Of a stretch of 64,000 bases of DNA, positions 52,742 through 62,049 are shown piece after piece. Below the pieces are notes generated by a model, which worked only from the letters and a program-made list of their open reading frames with translations, had not been told where the DNA came from and did not search any database. Both the position numbers and the translations under genes were made by a program. Each line of letters starts with the position of its first letter. The first letter of the stretch is position 1. This DNA comes from Muribaculaceae bacterium Isolate-036 (Harlan) (GTDB lineage Bacteria > Bacteroidota > Bacteroidia > Bacteroidales > Muribaculaceae). The DNA lies in contig RIAY01000009.1 in the NCBI GenBank assembly GCA_003833075.1, forward strand, positions 62,001 through 126,000, in the 5' to 3' direction.

Positions 52742-54325
52742 ATGGGTATTCTCGAAGGTATATTGTATACGATGTGGCGGGGTCTTGCCATCGGCATCAT
52801 AATCTCCGCACCGATGGGTCCGGTCGGCATACTGTGTGTTCAGCGCACCCTTGACAAGGGACGCAGGACTGGCTTATATACAGGAGTAGGCGCCGCTATC
52901 TCAGATCTTCTATACTGTCTGCTTACCGGCTTCGGACTTTCTTTTATCGAAGAATTTCTTGAACGGAACAGTAACATAATCCAGCTTATCGGAAGTCTTG
53001 TGCTTATCGGCTTCGGAGTCTATCTGTTCAAGTCAAATCCTTCACGCACACTGAAAAAGCCTTCCGAGCAAAAGATTCCAGCCGGAAGAAATATCTTGAA
53101 CGGTTTCCTTTTTACCGTCTCCAATCCATTGATAATCTTCCTGATAATAGGTCTTTTCGCACGGTTTAATTTCCTTATGCCGGAAATCCGTTTTTATCAT
53201 TACATCATAGGATTCGTATTTATATTTCTCGGAGCCTTGTTATGGTGGTATGTCGTGACTTTTTTTGTCGACAAGGTCCGCGCACATTTCAATCTTCGTT
53301 CAATGTGGCTGGTCAACAAGATTATAGGTGGAGTTATCTTTCTTTTTGCCATAGTCGGAATAATCACCGCCATAACAGGGATTGCCTCGGCTTCCACATC
53401 CTCTGTGTATATGAACAGACACAGGGGCTTCACCGGTTTTGCAAGTGCCTCAGATTCGGCATTTCTTGTGGAAAACAAAGGTAAAGATATTAAGTATGAC
53501 ATTGTTGCCGCGCCTCAGGGGGGGAATCTTACGTGGAAATTCCGGGCGGCTGATCTGTCAGGTTCCGAATGGGGAATGGTTCTGAAGGGGAAAAAGACAT
53601 TTGTCATATCGCTCAAAAAAGTTGACGACAGATTTGACGAGACGTACACGTCTCCGCATCTTGAGATGACAGTGAAAATCGGAGATATCGTTTGTGAAAA
53701 GAAACGTTTTTTCTCTGATTTTGATCTTTATGGAGGGGAGAACGCCTTTATGATCAATATTGACTCTTCCGGCTGGAAGCTTCGTGGCGGCAACAGAAAT
53801 TACAAGACTATGTCGGAATTTCTGTCAGAAGGGTTCGAGGCTGACAGTATCGGTTACGCGTTGTGGCCGGGAGGAAAACTTGATGTGGATCACATTTGTC
53901 TGGAAACTGCAGGAGTGTCATCGGGAGGATTCCCCCATTTTGGAAACACAGAAGACCTCATGGCATATCTTGAGCGTTCTTCAGATTCAATGGAGGGTAT
54001 ATGGGGAGTGTTTGATCTTATGCTTGAAGACGACAGGCTGCGGATGGGCGGTGATTACCTCCTGGCTCTTGTAAAGTCGGATACCGGCTATGATATCCTC
54101 TACATGGGGGGAGCCGTTAAAAATCCGTCATCATGGTCTCCCGGCATACTAAAGGGCCGACTTGTCGCCAGCCCTTTCGAAGGAATCTATAATGTTGAAT
54201 GGATAGATGTGACAGGTAAGACAGTAGAGGGGATAAAGGCGCAGTCGGACAACGGATTGCTGAGACTTGTCTTTCCCGATGACTCCTCTGAGCTGAGACT
54301 CAGGAAGGTCACTTCGTCTCTTTGA
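52742..54325 (+). CDS. LysE-family exporter fused to a C-terminal domain
   Basis: A 527-aa protein. Residues 1-215 are a LysE/RhtB-type amino-acid exporter with about six transmembrane helices and the conserved start GIIISAPMGPVGILCVQRTL. The remaining about 300 residues are soluble, beta-rich, with no signal for a known family (segments SGSEWGMVLKGKKTFVIS, GYALWPGGKLDVDH, MEGIWGVFDL). LysE proteins are normally about 210 aa, so this is a fusion or two-domain variant. The end overlaps the convergent lipoprotein gene by 17 bases. Confidence 0.78.
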   Translation: MGILEGILYTMWRGLAIGIIISAPMGPVGILCVQRTLDKGRRTGLYTGVGAAISDLLYCLLTGFGLSFIEEFLERNSNIIQLIGSLVLIGFGVYLFKSNPSRTLKKPSEQKIPAGRNILNGFLFTVSNPLIIFLIIGLFARFNFLMPEIRFYHYIIGFVFIFLGALLWWYVVTFFVDKVRAHFNLRSMWLVNKIIGGVIFLFAIVGIITAITGIASASTSSVYMNRHRGFTGFASASDSAFLVENKGKDIKYDIVAAPQGGNLTWKFRAADLSGSEWGMVLKGKKTFVISLKKVDDRFDETYTSPHLEMTVKIGDIVCEKKRFFSDFDLYGGENAFMINIDSSGWKLRGGNRNYKTMSEFLSEGFEADSIGYALWPGGKLDVDHICLETAGVSSGGFPHFGNTEDLMAYLERSSDSMEGIWGVFDLMLEDDRLRMGGDYLLALVKSDTGYDILYMGGAVKNPSSWSPGILKGRLVASPFEGIYNVEWIDVTGKTVEGIKAQSDNGLLRLVFPDDSSELRLRKVTSSL

Positions 54326-55115
54326 TCCCGAGCAAAATATAGAGTCCGTGCGGACTCAGTATATCCGACAGTTCACCGGCTGAGAGTTCCACCTGTATGG
54401 TGCCCTCTGAGTATGGCGCGATCTGATACGGATCATAGCTGAATATTATACCCTTTGAAGTTAAACCGAACTGAGCCGGAATTCCAATCTGATCAACCGG
54501 CACAAGAAGATCATAGCCATCATTCTTGATTTTATCGCGTATCAGTTGGAGCAGAGTGTCCTTATAATCCTTTTTAAACAAATCTCCCAGTGATATGACT
54601 TTACCGTCAGTAAGACAGAAATTGACGTATTTGGTAGAGCTGTTTCCGTGGGCGGCAAGACATGCGTATGCATAATTCATGTTTTCCCAGACCACAGCTC
54701 TTGGAGTTACAAGGGTTGTAGTCAGAGTGGATACCGTTTCGCCACATGCCTCGGTTTCTGATGCAGGGAGATCGGTTAGTTGCATGGAATCCGGCAGAAC
54801 TGGTTTCGCATTGCCGTCGGTTATGCGCACACCCGCCATGTTCAGCAATGTCTCTCTCAAGGCATTCACATCGGTGTCACCTATATCTTGCGGAAGTATC
54901 CCCTGTCCGATAAACCTTACAAGTTTTCCTCCTGGAGCCTCAAGAGTGTCAGAACCGGTAAATTCACCGATGTAGTCATAGGTATAAGACTCGAATTTGA
55001 TGTCTCTTGACGAGACTGACTCGTTATTGTCGCTGTTTTTGTCTGTTGTGCAGGATGTGCCTGACAGGGCAAGCGAAGCCATGACGGCGATTGCATATAA
55101 GACTCTTTTCTTCAT
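54309..55115 (-). CDS. DUF3298-type lipoprotein
   Basis: A 268-aa lipoprotein if started at MKKRVLYAIAVMASLALSGT (lipobox SGTSC). The C-terminal part (VNFCLTDGKVISLGDLFKKD, later FGLTSKGIIFSYDPYQIAPY) is the DUF3298 pattern seen in RsiV-like and other secreted Bacteroidetes lipoproteins. It is probably exposed in the periplasm; function unknown. An upstream Met (55139) would add eight residues that do not improve the signal peptide. It is convergent with the LysE fusion gene. Confidence 0.78.
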   Translation of the reverse strand: MKKRVLYAIAVMASLALSGTSCTTDKNSDNNESVSSRDIKFESYTYDYIGEFTGSDTLEAPGGKLVRFIGQGILPQDIGDTDVNALRETLLNMAGVRITDGNAKPVLPDSMQLTDLPASETEACGETVSTLTTTLVTPRAVVWENMNYAYACLAAHGNSSTKYVNFCLTDGKVISLGDLFKKDYKDTLLQLIRDKIKNDGYDLLVPVDQIGIPAQFGLTSKGIIFSYDPYQIAPYSEGTIQVELSAGELSDILSPHGLYILLGIKETK

Positions 55116-55151
55116 AATATATATACTGTTTTTAAACAAATTCTTAATTTA

Positions 55152-56429
55152 TTACCATCCTCCCGAGGCTCCTCCGCCTCCTGTTGAGCCACCGCCGAAT
55201 CCTCCCCCGAATCCGCCGCCGCCGTTACCTCGATGTCCTGTCATGGCACCGATAGCAGCCCCGGCTATGAAAGGAGCTGCGGATTCTTTTCTTGGTATAA
55301 CAAACTGTTTTCTCTTTTGATTGTGGCAGAATTTACATTCGTATATCTTTTCACCTGTGCCCTGATGGTGTGTGGTTGCCGGAACTATAGTTCTTGTTCC
55401 TATCTGACACATCGCGACAGTGTGGCACTTGGGACATTCTGTATATTTCTGTTGATTCTTTTTGAATGCGTATCGTTCGATGGTTCCGCAGTGCGGGCAT
55501 TCCCATACATCGTAATCGATAGTGTCAAGCTTCTCCTCGAAATCCTGAGAGTCCGACAGCAGTTCATTATCCTCCTCTTCTTTGAGGCGACTCATGCGGG
55601 TGCCGCATGTGGTGCATTTTAGTTTCCGCGTGCGGTATGACCTGTAAAGTAGGAACGCAAAAGCCAGAAAGATGATTCCCGAGCCAAGAGAAAGCAGGGC
55701 TGTCCAGCCGAATACCGGCAAGGAATCGCGCCACATTATTGCCTTGTGGTAATTGTCGCTCTTTTTTCTTCCCTTGAAAAGGTATCTGACAAACATCACC
55801 AGACTGAAAAGGAAAGCGCAGGTTGCCACAATCCTTATGAACTTCCATATCACTTCACCGGAAAGCGCGTTTACTGTCCCCGAGTGATTGTCCGGCTGTC
55901 TGGATCTTATTTCCTCCGCAACTGCCGGATCTGTGAGAACCCGGGAAACAAGATTGGTGGCATCGTCTACTGCTCTGTTTATATCACCCTCTCTCATATT
56001 GGGTATGATGGCGGAGTTGATGATGTTCTTACACGAAATGTCGGGCAAGACTCCTTCTACTCCATAACCGGTGGTTATTCTTGCGCGTCTTTGTTCCGGA
56101 GCTATCACGAGCAATACGCCATTGTCTTTATCTTTTTTACCTATTCCCCAAAGAGTAAATAGCTGTTCGCTCCAGTCTTCGATTGTAGTTTCGCCAATAG
56201 ACGGCGGAATTGCAACGACAGCTTCCACGGATGTCTGTTGCCGAAGATCCCATAATCTGCGGTTTACAGCATCTTTTGTAGCAGGCGACAATAGATTTCC
56301 CGGGTCGGATACAAATTCATATCTGTTTGTAACGTTTACGTTCGGCATCATGTCCGGAGTGAAATCGTTAGCGCGCAAACTGATGAAGCTTGCGATAATA
56401 GCAATGTATATTGTTAAATTCCTAATCAT
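55152..56429 (-). CDS. TPM-domain membrane protein with zinc ribbons and Gly-rich tail
   Basis: A 425-aa protein of the YgcG/TPM type. A signal peptide precedes the TPM domain (about 30-175, FVSDPGNLLSPATKDAVNRR, then GVLLVIAPEQRRARITTGYG). Then come two transmembrane segments (about 195-215 and 240-265), zinc-ribbon Cys pairs (CTTCG, CPHCG, CPKCH, CKFCH) and a Gly-rich C-terminus typical of this family. TPM proteins have been linked to phosphatase-like activity and membrane protein turnover. The gene lies just upstream of the DUF3298 lipoprotein gene and may be co-transcribed with it. Confidence 0.8.
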   Translation of the reverse strand: MIRNLTIYIAIIASFISLRANDFTPDMMPNVNVTNRYEFVSDPGNLLSPATKDAVNRRLWDLRQQTSVEAVVAIPPSIGETTIEDWSEQLFTLWGIGKKDKDNGVLLVIAPEQRRARITTGYGVEGVLPDISCKNIINSAIIPNMREGDINRAVDDATNLVSRVLTDPAVAEEIRSRQPDNHSGTVNALSGEVIWKFIRIVATCAFLFSLVMFVRYLFKGRKKSDNYHKAIMWRDSLPVFGWTALLSLGSGIIFLAFAFLLYRSYRTRKLKCTTCGTRMSRLKEEEDNELLSDSQDFEEKLDTIDYDVWECPHCGTIERYAFKKNQQKYTECPKCHTVAMCQIGTRTIVPATTHHQGTGEKIYECKFCHNQKRKQFVIPRKESAAPFIAGAAIGAMTGHRGNGGGGFGGGFGGGSTGGGGASGGW

Positions 56430-56442
56430 ACGTTCTTAATTT

Positions 56443-57765
56443 TTAAACAGCCGGAAGGCTGTGTCCGTTTAATTTTCTGAAAAGATCAAGCGCATACACA
56501 TCTGTCATTCCGGAGATATGGTCAAGCACGCTTTGTATTCTTTCATAGAGTGTGGAGGCGGAAGTGTCATACTGCCCCGGGATGATATTAAGCAGTAATC
56601 TGGAGTAGTTCTTGTCCGGATTCATGACTGCATCCATAAGCGTATCAAGCAGATAGGTTATGATTCTGTTTCCGGCAAGCTCTATGTCGACGACTTCCGG
56701 CGCGCAGTATATCTTGTTCCATGCCGTTGCGGAGCATTTGGCATACGCATCTTTAAGCCTTGGGTTCATGTTGTCAACAAGAGTCCCCCTGAATTCTCCT
56801 GCCAAGATGGTCTCTTCGTTTTTAGAAAATACATCCGCGCAATCCACTACCATGGCGCCTATCGCATTAGACCTCAGGTAAGCTATTTTTTCGTTAGGGT
56901 CGTCAAGATGATTCATCATCCGCTGCATCCTTTCTTTGTCAGTGCTTCCGAAGAAACCGAGGAGAAGTTCTACAACCTCTTGCAATCCAATGATTTTGAG
57001 TTTGTGGGCATCCTCGAGGTCCATTATCTGATAGCATATGTCATCAGCCGCCTCTGTCACATATACCAGCGGATGACGCGCGAACTTTCCCGAATCAGTT
57101 TCCGGCATGCCGAGTTGAGTGGCTACGCGTCGGAAAATCTCTTCTTCTGAAGAGAAAAAACCGAATTTTCCTTTTTCTCCGGCATGCAGTGAAGAATAAG
57201 GGTATTTTACGATTGATGCAAGCGATGAGTAAGTCATCGCCATACCTCCGTTTCTGCGGCCTTTGAATCTATGTGTCAGCAAACGGAATGAATTGGCGTT
57301 ACCTTCGAAATTTATCAGGTCCGCCCATTCTCTGTTTCCGACCTGTTCCTTTAAAGCCTGTCCGTTTCCTTCGCTGAAATAAGTAGAGATCGTTTTCTCG
57401 CCCGAATGTCCGAACGGCGGGTTTCCAAGATCGTGACACAGACATGCTGCCGCCACGATGTCGCGCAGGCAGTCAAGCTTTTGAGTCCATGACACAGAGG
57501 CATATTTGTCACGAAGGCGCAATGCTATCTCATTACCCATGGATCTTCCTACTGATGAGACTTCAAGGCTGTGAGTCAGCCTGTTGTGTACGAAGATGCT
57601 TCCCGGCAATGGAAATACCTGTGTTTTGTTCTGTAGCCTTCTGAAAGGAGAGGAAAAGATAAGACGGTCATAATCCCGTTGAAAGTCGGAACGAGTGTGA
57701 TGACGGTCATCATGGAATTCCTCCATCCCAAGACGTTTGTCGCATATAAGCTGATTCCAATTCAT
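56443..57765 (-). CDS. dgt: dGTPase-like dNTP triphosphohydrolase
   Basis: A 440-aa HD-domain enzyme that splits dGTP or other dNTPs to nucleoside and triphosphate. It shows the N-terminal RSDFQRDYDRLIFSSPFRRL, the first metal His in RLTHSLEV and the HD motif CLCHDLGNPPFGHSGE. Length is right for the family. The start MNWNQLICD is preferred to upstream Met codons because a minus-strand -7 box TATATTTG (57793-57800) puts transcription start near 57786, inside the longer frame. Confidence 0.9.
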   Translation of the reverse strand: MNWNQLICDKRLGMEEFHDDRHHTRSDFQRDYDRLIFSSPFRRLQNKTQVFPLPGSIFVHNRLTHSLEVSSVGRSMGNEIALRLRDKYASVSWTQKLDCLRDIVAAACLCHDLGNPPFGHSGEKTISTYFSEGNGQALKEQVGNREWADLINFEGNANSFRLLTHRFKGRRNGGMAMTYSSLASIVKYPYSSLHAGEKGKFGFFSSEEEIFRRVATQLGMPETDSGKFARHPLVYVTEAADDICYQIMDLEDAHKLKIIGLQEVVELLLGFFGSTDKERMQRMMNHLDDPNEKIAYLRSNAIGAMVVDCADVFSKNEETILAGEFRGTLVDNMNPRLKDAYAKCSATAWNKIYCAPEVVDIELAGNRIITYLLDTLMDAVMNPDKNYSRLLLNIIPGQYDTSASTLYERIQSVLDHISGMTDVYALDLFRKLNGHSLPAV

Positions 57766-57792
57766 AATAAGCATCTTCTTGGTTTTAAAAAG

Positions 57793-57800
57793 CAAATATA
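57793..57800 (-). promoter_or_regulatory. Candidate -7 box of dgt
   Basis: Minus strand TATATTTG fits TAnnTTTG; no good -33 box. It helps decide the dgt start. Confidence 0.5.
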
Positions 57801-57878
57801 ACTAAAATTGTTTAAACCCTGCGGTAGCTGATACTATATTATGGCAATAATAGGGGAAAAGATTTCGTTATTCTAACA

Positions 57879-58637
57879 ATGAAACAGTTCCGACCTGATA
57901 TCATGCATGTCTTCAATAAGATTCTCGCTCTGTCGATAGCGGCTGGTGTTGCCTTGTTTTGTGCGGCTCCTGTATGTGCCAAACCCGGCGACAAGATTCT
58001 CAATCGCCCTTACGCTGACCAGAAACGTTGGCATTTCGGGTTCTCTGTCGGCACTCAGTTTCAGGATCTCAACTTTACTCATAACGGCTATGAGACCCCT
58101 GCGCCGGAAAACGGACAATGGTTTGTGGAGATACCCTCTTATGCCCCGGGCATCTGCGCCAATGTCCTTGCCGACCTGAGACTTCACAGCCATTTTAACC
58201 TTCGTTTTTCACCCGGCATGTATTTCGGATCGAAAAGTGTTGAGATGGTTGATGCCAACAGTGATGCCAGACTGCGTCAGGAAATAAAGACAGCCTATGT
58301 GGTGTTGCCTTTTGATCTTAAGATTTCCGGTGAAAGGTATTATAATTCGAGACCGTATGTGACAGTAGGAGCAATGGGGGCTTTTGATGTGGGTAAAAAG
58401 CGTTCCGATTACCTTCAGTTCAATTCTGCCGATGCCTATCTTACCGTAGGCATGGGATGCGATTTGTATTTGCCCTTCTTCAAACTCAACCCCGAGATAA
58501 AGTTCTGTTTCGGACTGACTGACATTCTGCGTCATGACCGTCCGGATCTTGTTGATAATCCGGACATGATGAAGATTACCCAGTCGCTGACGAAGGTAAA
58601 GTCGAAGATGTTCGTTCTTACGTTTTATTTCGAATAG
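57879..58637 (+). CDS. porT: PorT-like outer-membrane beta-barrel protein (T9SS)
   Basis: A 252-aa protein with signal peptide (ILALSIAAGVALFCAAPVCA) and an outer-membrane beta-barrel pattern ending in a terminal aromatic FVLTFYFE. It starts the gene series with porP/sprF and gldKLMN, and its HFGFSVGTQFQDLNFTHNG beginning is typical of PorT, a T9SS assembly factor. A start at the Met nine codons in (57903) is possible. Confidence 0.8.
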   Translation: MKQFRPDIMHVFNKILALSIAAGVALFCAAPVCAKPGDKILNRPYADQKRWHFGFSVGTQFQDLNFTHNGYETPAPENGQWFVEIPSYAPGICANVLADLRLHSHFNLRFSPGMYFGSKSVEMVDANSDARLRQEIKTAYVVLPFDLKISGERYYNSRPYVTVGAMGAFDVGKKRSDYLQFNSADAYLTVGMGCDLYLPFFKLNPEIKFCFGLTDILRHDRPDLVDNPDMMKITQSLTKVKSKMFVLTFYFE

Positions 58638-58642
58638 AGGAA

Positions 58643-59641
58643 ATGGGAACCGGATTGAAAAAACATATACTGTGTCTTTGGATGCTTGTGTGCTCGTGTC
58701 TATTGCATACGGCAGGTATGTCGGCACAGAATGACGTGCAGTTTACGCAATACTGGGCGGTACCCGCTTATTATAATCCCGGTGCGACCGGAGAAATTGA
58801 CTTCGTGCGTATAAGAGGAGGAGCAAGATTGCAGTGGGTCGGTATCGAGAATGCCCCGAGAAGTTTTCTTGCGGCGGCAGACATGCCTGTGAAAATCGGT
58901 AAGAAGCGTATCGGAGTGGGAGTGAACATGAGTCAGGAATCATTGGGTCTGTTCTCCAACATGCTTGTCAATCTGCAGGGTAGCTATAAGATGAAATTCC
59001 TTAAAGGAACTCTGTCAGTCGGGGTTCAGGGTGGATATTATAATACGACTTTCAAGGGATCAGAGGTTTATATACCGGAAGGAGACGATTATCATCAGCC
59101 CGTAGACGAAGCCATACCCACACAGGATGTGACAGGATCGTCTTTCGATCTCTCGGCGGGAATATGGTACAGCCACAAGTATTTTACCCTCGGTGTTTCC
59201 GGACTGCACCTTCTCCAGCCAACGGTCAGACTCGAAAGCGAAGGTACGGAATCAGCTGAGGTCTCACAATATGAGACTGTGCTCAAAAGGTCTCTTTATT
59301 TTACCGCATCCGGCAATATCGGACTCAAAAACACGTTATTTGAATTGCAGCCGTCAATGATGGTGAAGACTGATTTTGAAAACTTTGGGGCTGAAGTTAC
59401 AATGCGTGCGATGTATAATAAATTCCTCTCATTCGGCATCGGTTATCGCTATAAGGATGCTGTCTGCGCCATGGTTGCTGCGGAGTTCAAGAACTTTTTT
59501 ATAGGATATTCCTATGATTACCCTACATCCGCCATCTCCAAGGCATCGTCAGGAAGCCACGAGGTTGTGATTGGATATAAGGTAAAACTCGATTTCAGCG
59601 GTAAGAACAAGAACAAGCATCGTTCCATAAGGATCATGTAA
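58643..59641 (+). CDS. porP: PorP/SprF-family outer-membrane protein (T9SS)
   Basis: A 332-aa protein with signal peptide and the PorP/SprF pattern: AQNDVQFTQYWAVPAYYNPG close to the mature N-terminus, repeated beta-strands, ending GYKVKLDFSGKNKNKHRSIR. Members help anchor the GldK/GldN ring or deliver T9SS cargo. It follows porT by a few bases and precedes gldK by 21 bases, so it belongs to the operon. Confidence 0.88.
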   Translation: MGTGLKKHILCLWMLVCSCLLHTAGMSAQNDVQFTQYWAVPAYYNPGATGEIDFVRIRGGARLQWVGIENAPRSFLAAADMPVKIGKKRIGVGVNMSQESLGLFSNMLVNLQGSYKMKFLKGTLSVGVQGGYYNTTFKGSEVYIPEGDDYHQPVDEAIPTQDVTGSSFDLSAGIWYSHKYFTLGVSGLHLLQPTVRLESEGTESAEVSQYETVLKRSLYFTASGNIGLKNTLFELQPSMMVKTDFENFGAEVTMRAMYNKFLSFGIGYRYKDAVCAMVAAEFKNFFIGYSYDYPTSAISKASSGSHEVVIGYKVKLDFSGKNKNKHRSIRIM

Positions 59642-59662
59642 AAAGGAAATTAACAAGCTTCT

Positions 59663-61150
59663 ATGATAAATATGAAGAAAACAACATTTTCAGTAGTCGG
59701 TTTTGGCGGTCTTCGGGGTGCGATGGTCGTATGCGCGGCTTTGACTGCCGGCAGCCTCTTTGTATCGTGCATGGGAATGAAAGGTGGAGGAAGCGGCGGA
59801 GAAGTCACTGGAGTCGGTGGGTCTTCACTCTCGGAACCGGTGCCCTACGGAATGGTACTTATCGACAGAGGCTCCATCACTATGGGACCATCGAAAGATG
59901 ACTCTGTGGCAGGTGTCAAGGCAGATCCGAAAGGGATTTCAGTAGATGCATTCTGGATGGACGAGACGGAAATCACGAATTCCAAATACAAACAGTTTGT
60001 ATTCTGGGTGCGGGATTCAATTATCCGCGAAAGACTCGCAGATCCCGCCTATGGAGGAAATGAGATATTCAAGATCGAAGAGGATAAAGAAGGAAATCCA
60101 GTGAAGCCTTATCTTAACTGGAATAAGCCTATTCCATGGCGAAATCCTAACGAAGACGAGGCACGCGCAATAGAAAGTCTCTATCGCACTAATCCTATTA
60201 CCGGGCAGCGCGAGCTTGACCCTGTACAGCTGAATTACAGGTATGAAGTGTATAATCATACGGCTGCTGCAAAACGCGAGAACCGTCTTGACCCGGCGCG
60301 TCGAATCTACAATACGGATATTCCCGTGTCGACTGAGTTGCCGGTGATATCAAAAGACACAGCATATCTGTCGGAAGACGGCGAGATTATCCGTGAGACT
60401 GTAAGCCGTCCGTTGACAGGAGATTATGATTTTCTAAACACATATATCGTGAATGTCTATCCGGACACAACAGCCTGGATCAATGATTTCGAGAATGCAT
60501 ACAACGAGCCGTATACAAGAATGTATTTCTCTCATGCAGGATATAACGACTACCCCGTGGTGGGTGTCAGCTGGGAACAGGCTACGGCATTCGCCAACTG
60601 GCGCACGGAATATCTGCGCCGCTCGCTCGGCAAAGAGGGGGTATATATAGAACCTTACAGGTTGCCAACCGAAGCGGAGTGGGAATATGCCGCCAGAGCC
60701 GGAAACTCGGAATCTCCCTATCCATGGGAGGAAACGTTGCCGATGGATGAAAGAGGATGTTTTTATGCAAACTTCAAACCGATGGACGGCGATTTCGTGC
60801 GCGACGGTCATGTCATCACGTCTGCCGTAGGAACATTCAAACCCAATGATTTCGGGTTGTATGACATGGCAGGCAATGTGTCGGAATGGACCTCGACCGC
60901 ATACACGGAAAGTGTGGGCAGACAGACATCCGACCTCAATCCGGAATACAGATATGATGCGGCAAAAGAAGATCCGTACAAGATGAAACGCAAAATCGTC
61001 AGAGGCGGAAGCTGGAAAGACGTGGCTCGCAATATCCGTTCAGACCTCCGCATGTGGGAATATCAGAACGAACAGCGGTCATATATCGGGTTCAGATGTG
61101 TGCGCTCACAGATAGGTTTTGCCAAAGGAACACAGAAAAAGAAGAAATAA
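59663..61150 (+). CDS. gldK: GldK/PorK lipoprotein of the type IX secretion system
   Basis: A 495-aa lipoprotein (lipobox SLFVSC) with a formylglycine-generating-enzyme-like (FGE/SUMF) domain: YGMVLIDRGSITMGPSKDD, DEITNSKYKQF-type segment, YRLPTEAEWEYAARAGN, MAGNVSEWTSTA and KIVRGGSWKD followed by RSYIGFRCV. GldK forms the periplasmic/outer-membrane ring with GldN. The stop overlaps the gldL start (TAATG). Start is MINMKKTTF, or the Met three codons in. Confidence 0.93.
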   Translation: MINMKKTTFSVVGFGGLRGAMVVCAALTAGSLFVSCMGMKGGGSGGEVTGVGGSSLSEPVPYGMVLIDRGSITMGPSKDDSVAGVKADPKGISVDAFWMDETEITNSKYKQFVFWVRDSIIRERLADPAYGGNEIFKIEEDKEGNPVKPYLNWNKPIPWRNPNEDEARAIESLYRTNPITGQRELDPVQLNYRYEVYNHTAAAKRENRLDPARRIYNTDIPVSTELPVISKDTAYLSEDGEIIRETVSRPLTGDYDFLNTYIVNVYPDTTAWINDFENAYNEPYTRMYFSHAGYNDYPVVGVSWEQATAFANWRTEYLRRSLGKEGVYIEPYRLPTEAEWEYAARAGNSESPYPWEETLPMDERGCFYANFKPMDGDFVRDGHVITSAVGTFKPNDFGLYDMAGNVSEWTSTAYTESVGRQTSDLNPEYRYDAAKEDPYKMKRKIVRGGSWKDVARNIRSDLRMWEYQNEQRSYIGFRCVRSQIGFAKGTQKKKK

Positions 61151-62025
61151 TGGTTAAGATACGCAAATACGCCAATGTGATAGAGCGTTTTCTTCACGGC
61201 GAGAAGGGACAGCGGTTTTTCAATTTCGCATATTCGATTGGCGCCGCTATTGTGATATGGGGCGCACTGTTCAAGATTCTCCATCTTCCCGGGGGCAGCC
61301 TTCTGCTCTGCATCGGCATGGGCACGGAGATTGCAATGTTCATACTGACAGCATTCGACCGTCCTCCAAAGGAATATGCATGGGAAGAGGTTTTCCCGGT
61401 ACTTGATTCAAAGAATGCCGAAGACCGCCCGGATTTCAGCGCGCATCCCGGAGTTGTGGTTGCCGGAGGAGCTTATCCCGCCGGAGAGTATTCCGAAGCC
61501 ACGGCAGGGATAGCGTCAGTTCCGGCGGAAGGTCATACTCAAGGTCATACTCAAGGTCAGACTCAAGGTGTAAGGAATGTTGAACTGCCGGAATTGCCCG
61601 AGTTGCCTAAAGTCTCGGATTTCGCAGAAGTTTCGGGCGAATATGTGGCGCAGATGCAGGCGATTGCCGAGCAGATGGCAACACTTAACGAGACGTATTC
61701 CGAACATATGCAGGATCTGAACCGTAATGTTTCCGGTCTTAACACAATATATGAGATTCAGCTTAAAAGTATATCATCGCAGCTTGAGACCATCGACCAT
61801 GTCAACAGAGGGTTGAAGGATATCCGCGATATGTATGAGAAATCCGCCAATGAATCTTCACGTTATTGCGAAGAGACAGAAAAGATGGCGCGCTATATGC
61901 GGCAGCTCAATGCGGTCTATGAAAAGATGATTACAGCGATGACCATCAACATGCACAATCCGATGATGGGTGGAGTGTCGCAGAATCCGTTTACGCAGGA
62001 GGACCCGGAACAGGTCAATTCCTGA
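61150..62025 (+). CDS. gldL: GldL/PorL inner-membrane motor protein of T9SS
   Basis: A 291-aa protein starting MVKIRKYANVIERFLHGEKG. Two transmembrane helices (about 25-45 and 48-70, FAYSIGAAIVIWGALFKILH and LLLCIGMGTEIAMFILTAFD) carry the Glu thought to take part in proton-driven rotation with GldM. A long cytoplasmic coiled-coil region follows. The linker holds three copies of a 12-base repeat coding GHTQ/GHTQ/GQTQ (61531-61566). Start chosen at the ATG overlapping the gldK stop. Confidence 0.92.
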   Translation: MVKIRKYANVIERFLHGEKGQRFFNFAYSIGAAIVIWGALFKILHLPGGSLLLCIGMGTEIAMFILTAFDRPPKEYAWEEVFPVLDSKNAEDRPDFSAHPGVVVAGGAYPAGEYSEATAGIASVPAEGHTQGHTQGQTQGVRNVELPELPELPKVSDFAEVSGEYVAQMQAIAEQMATLNETYSEHMQDLNRNVSGLNTIYEIQLKSISSQLETIDHVNRGLKDIRDMYEKSANESSRYCEETEKMARYMRQLNAVYEKMITAMTINMHNPMMGGVSQNPFTQEDPEQVNS

Positions 62026-62049
62026 TTTATCATTACTAATTGATTAGAA

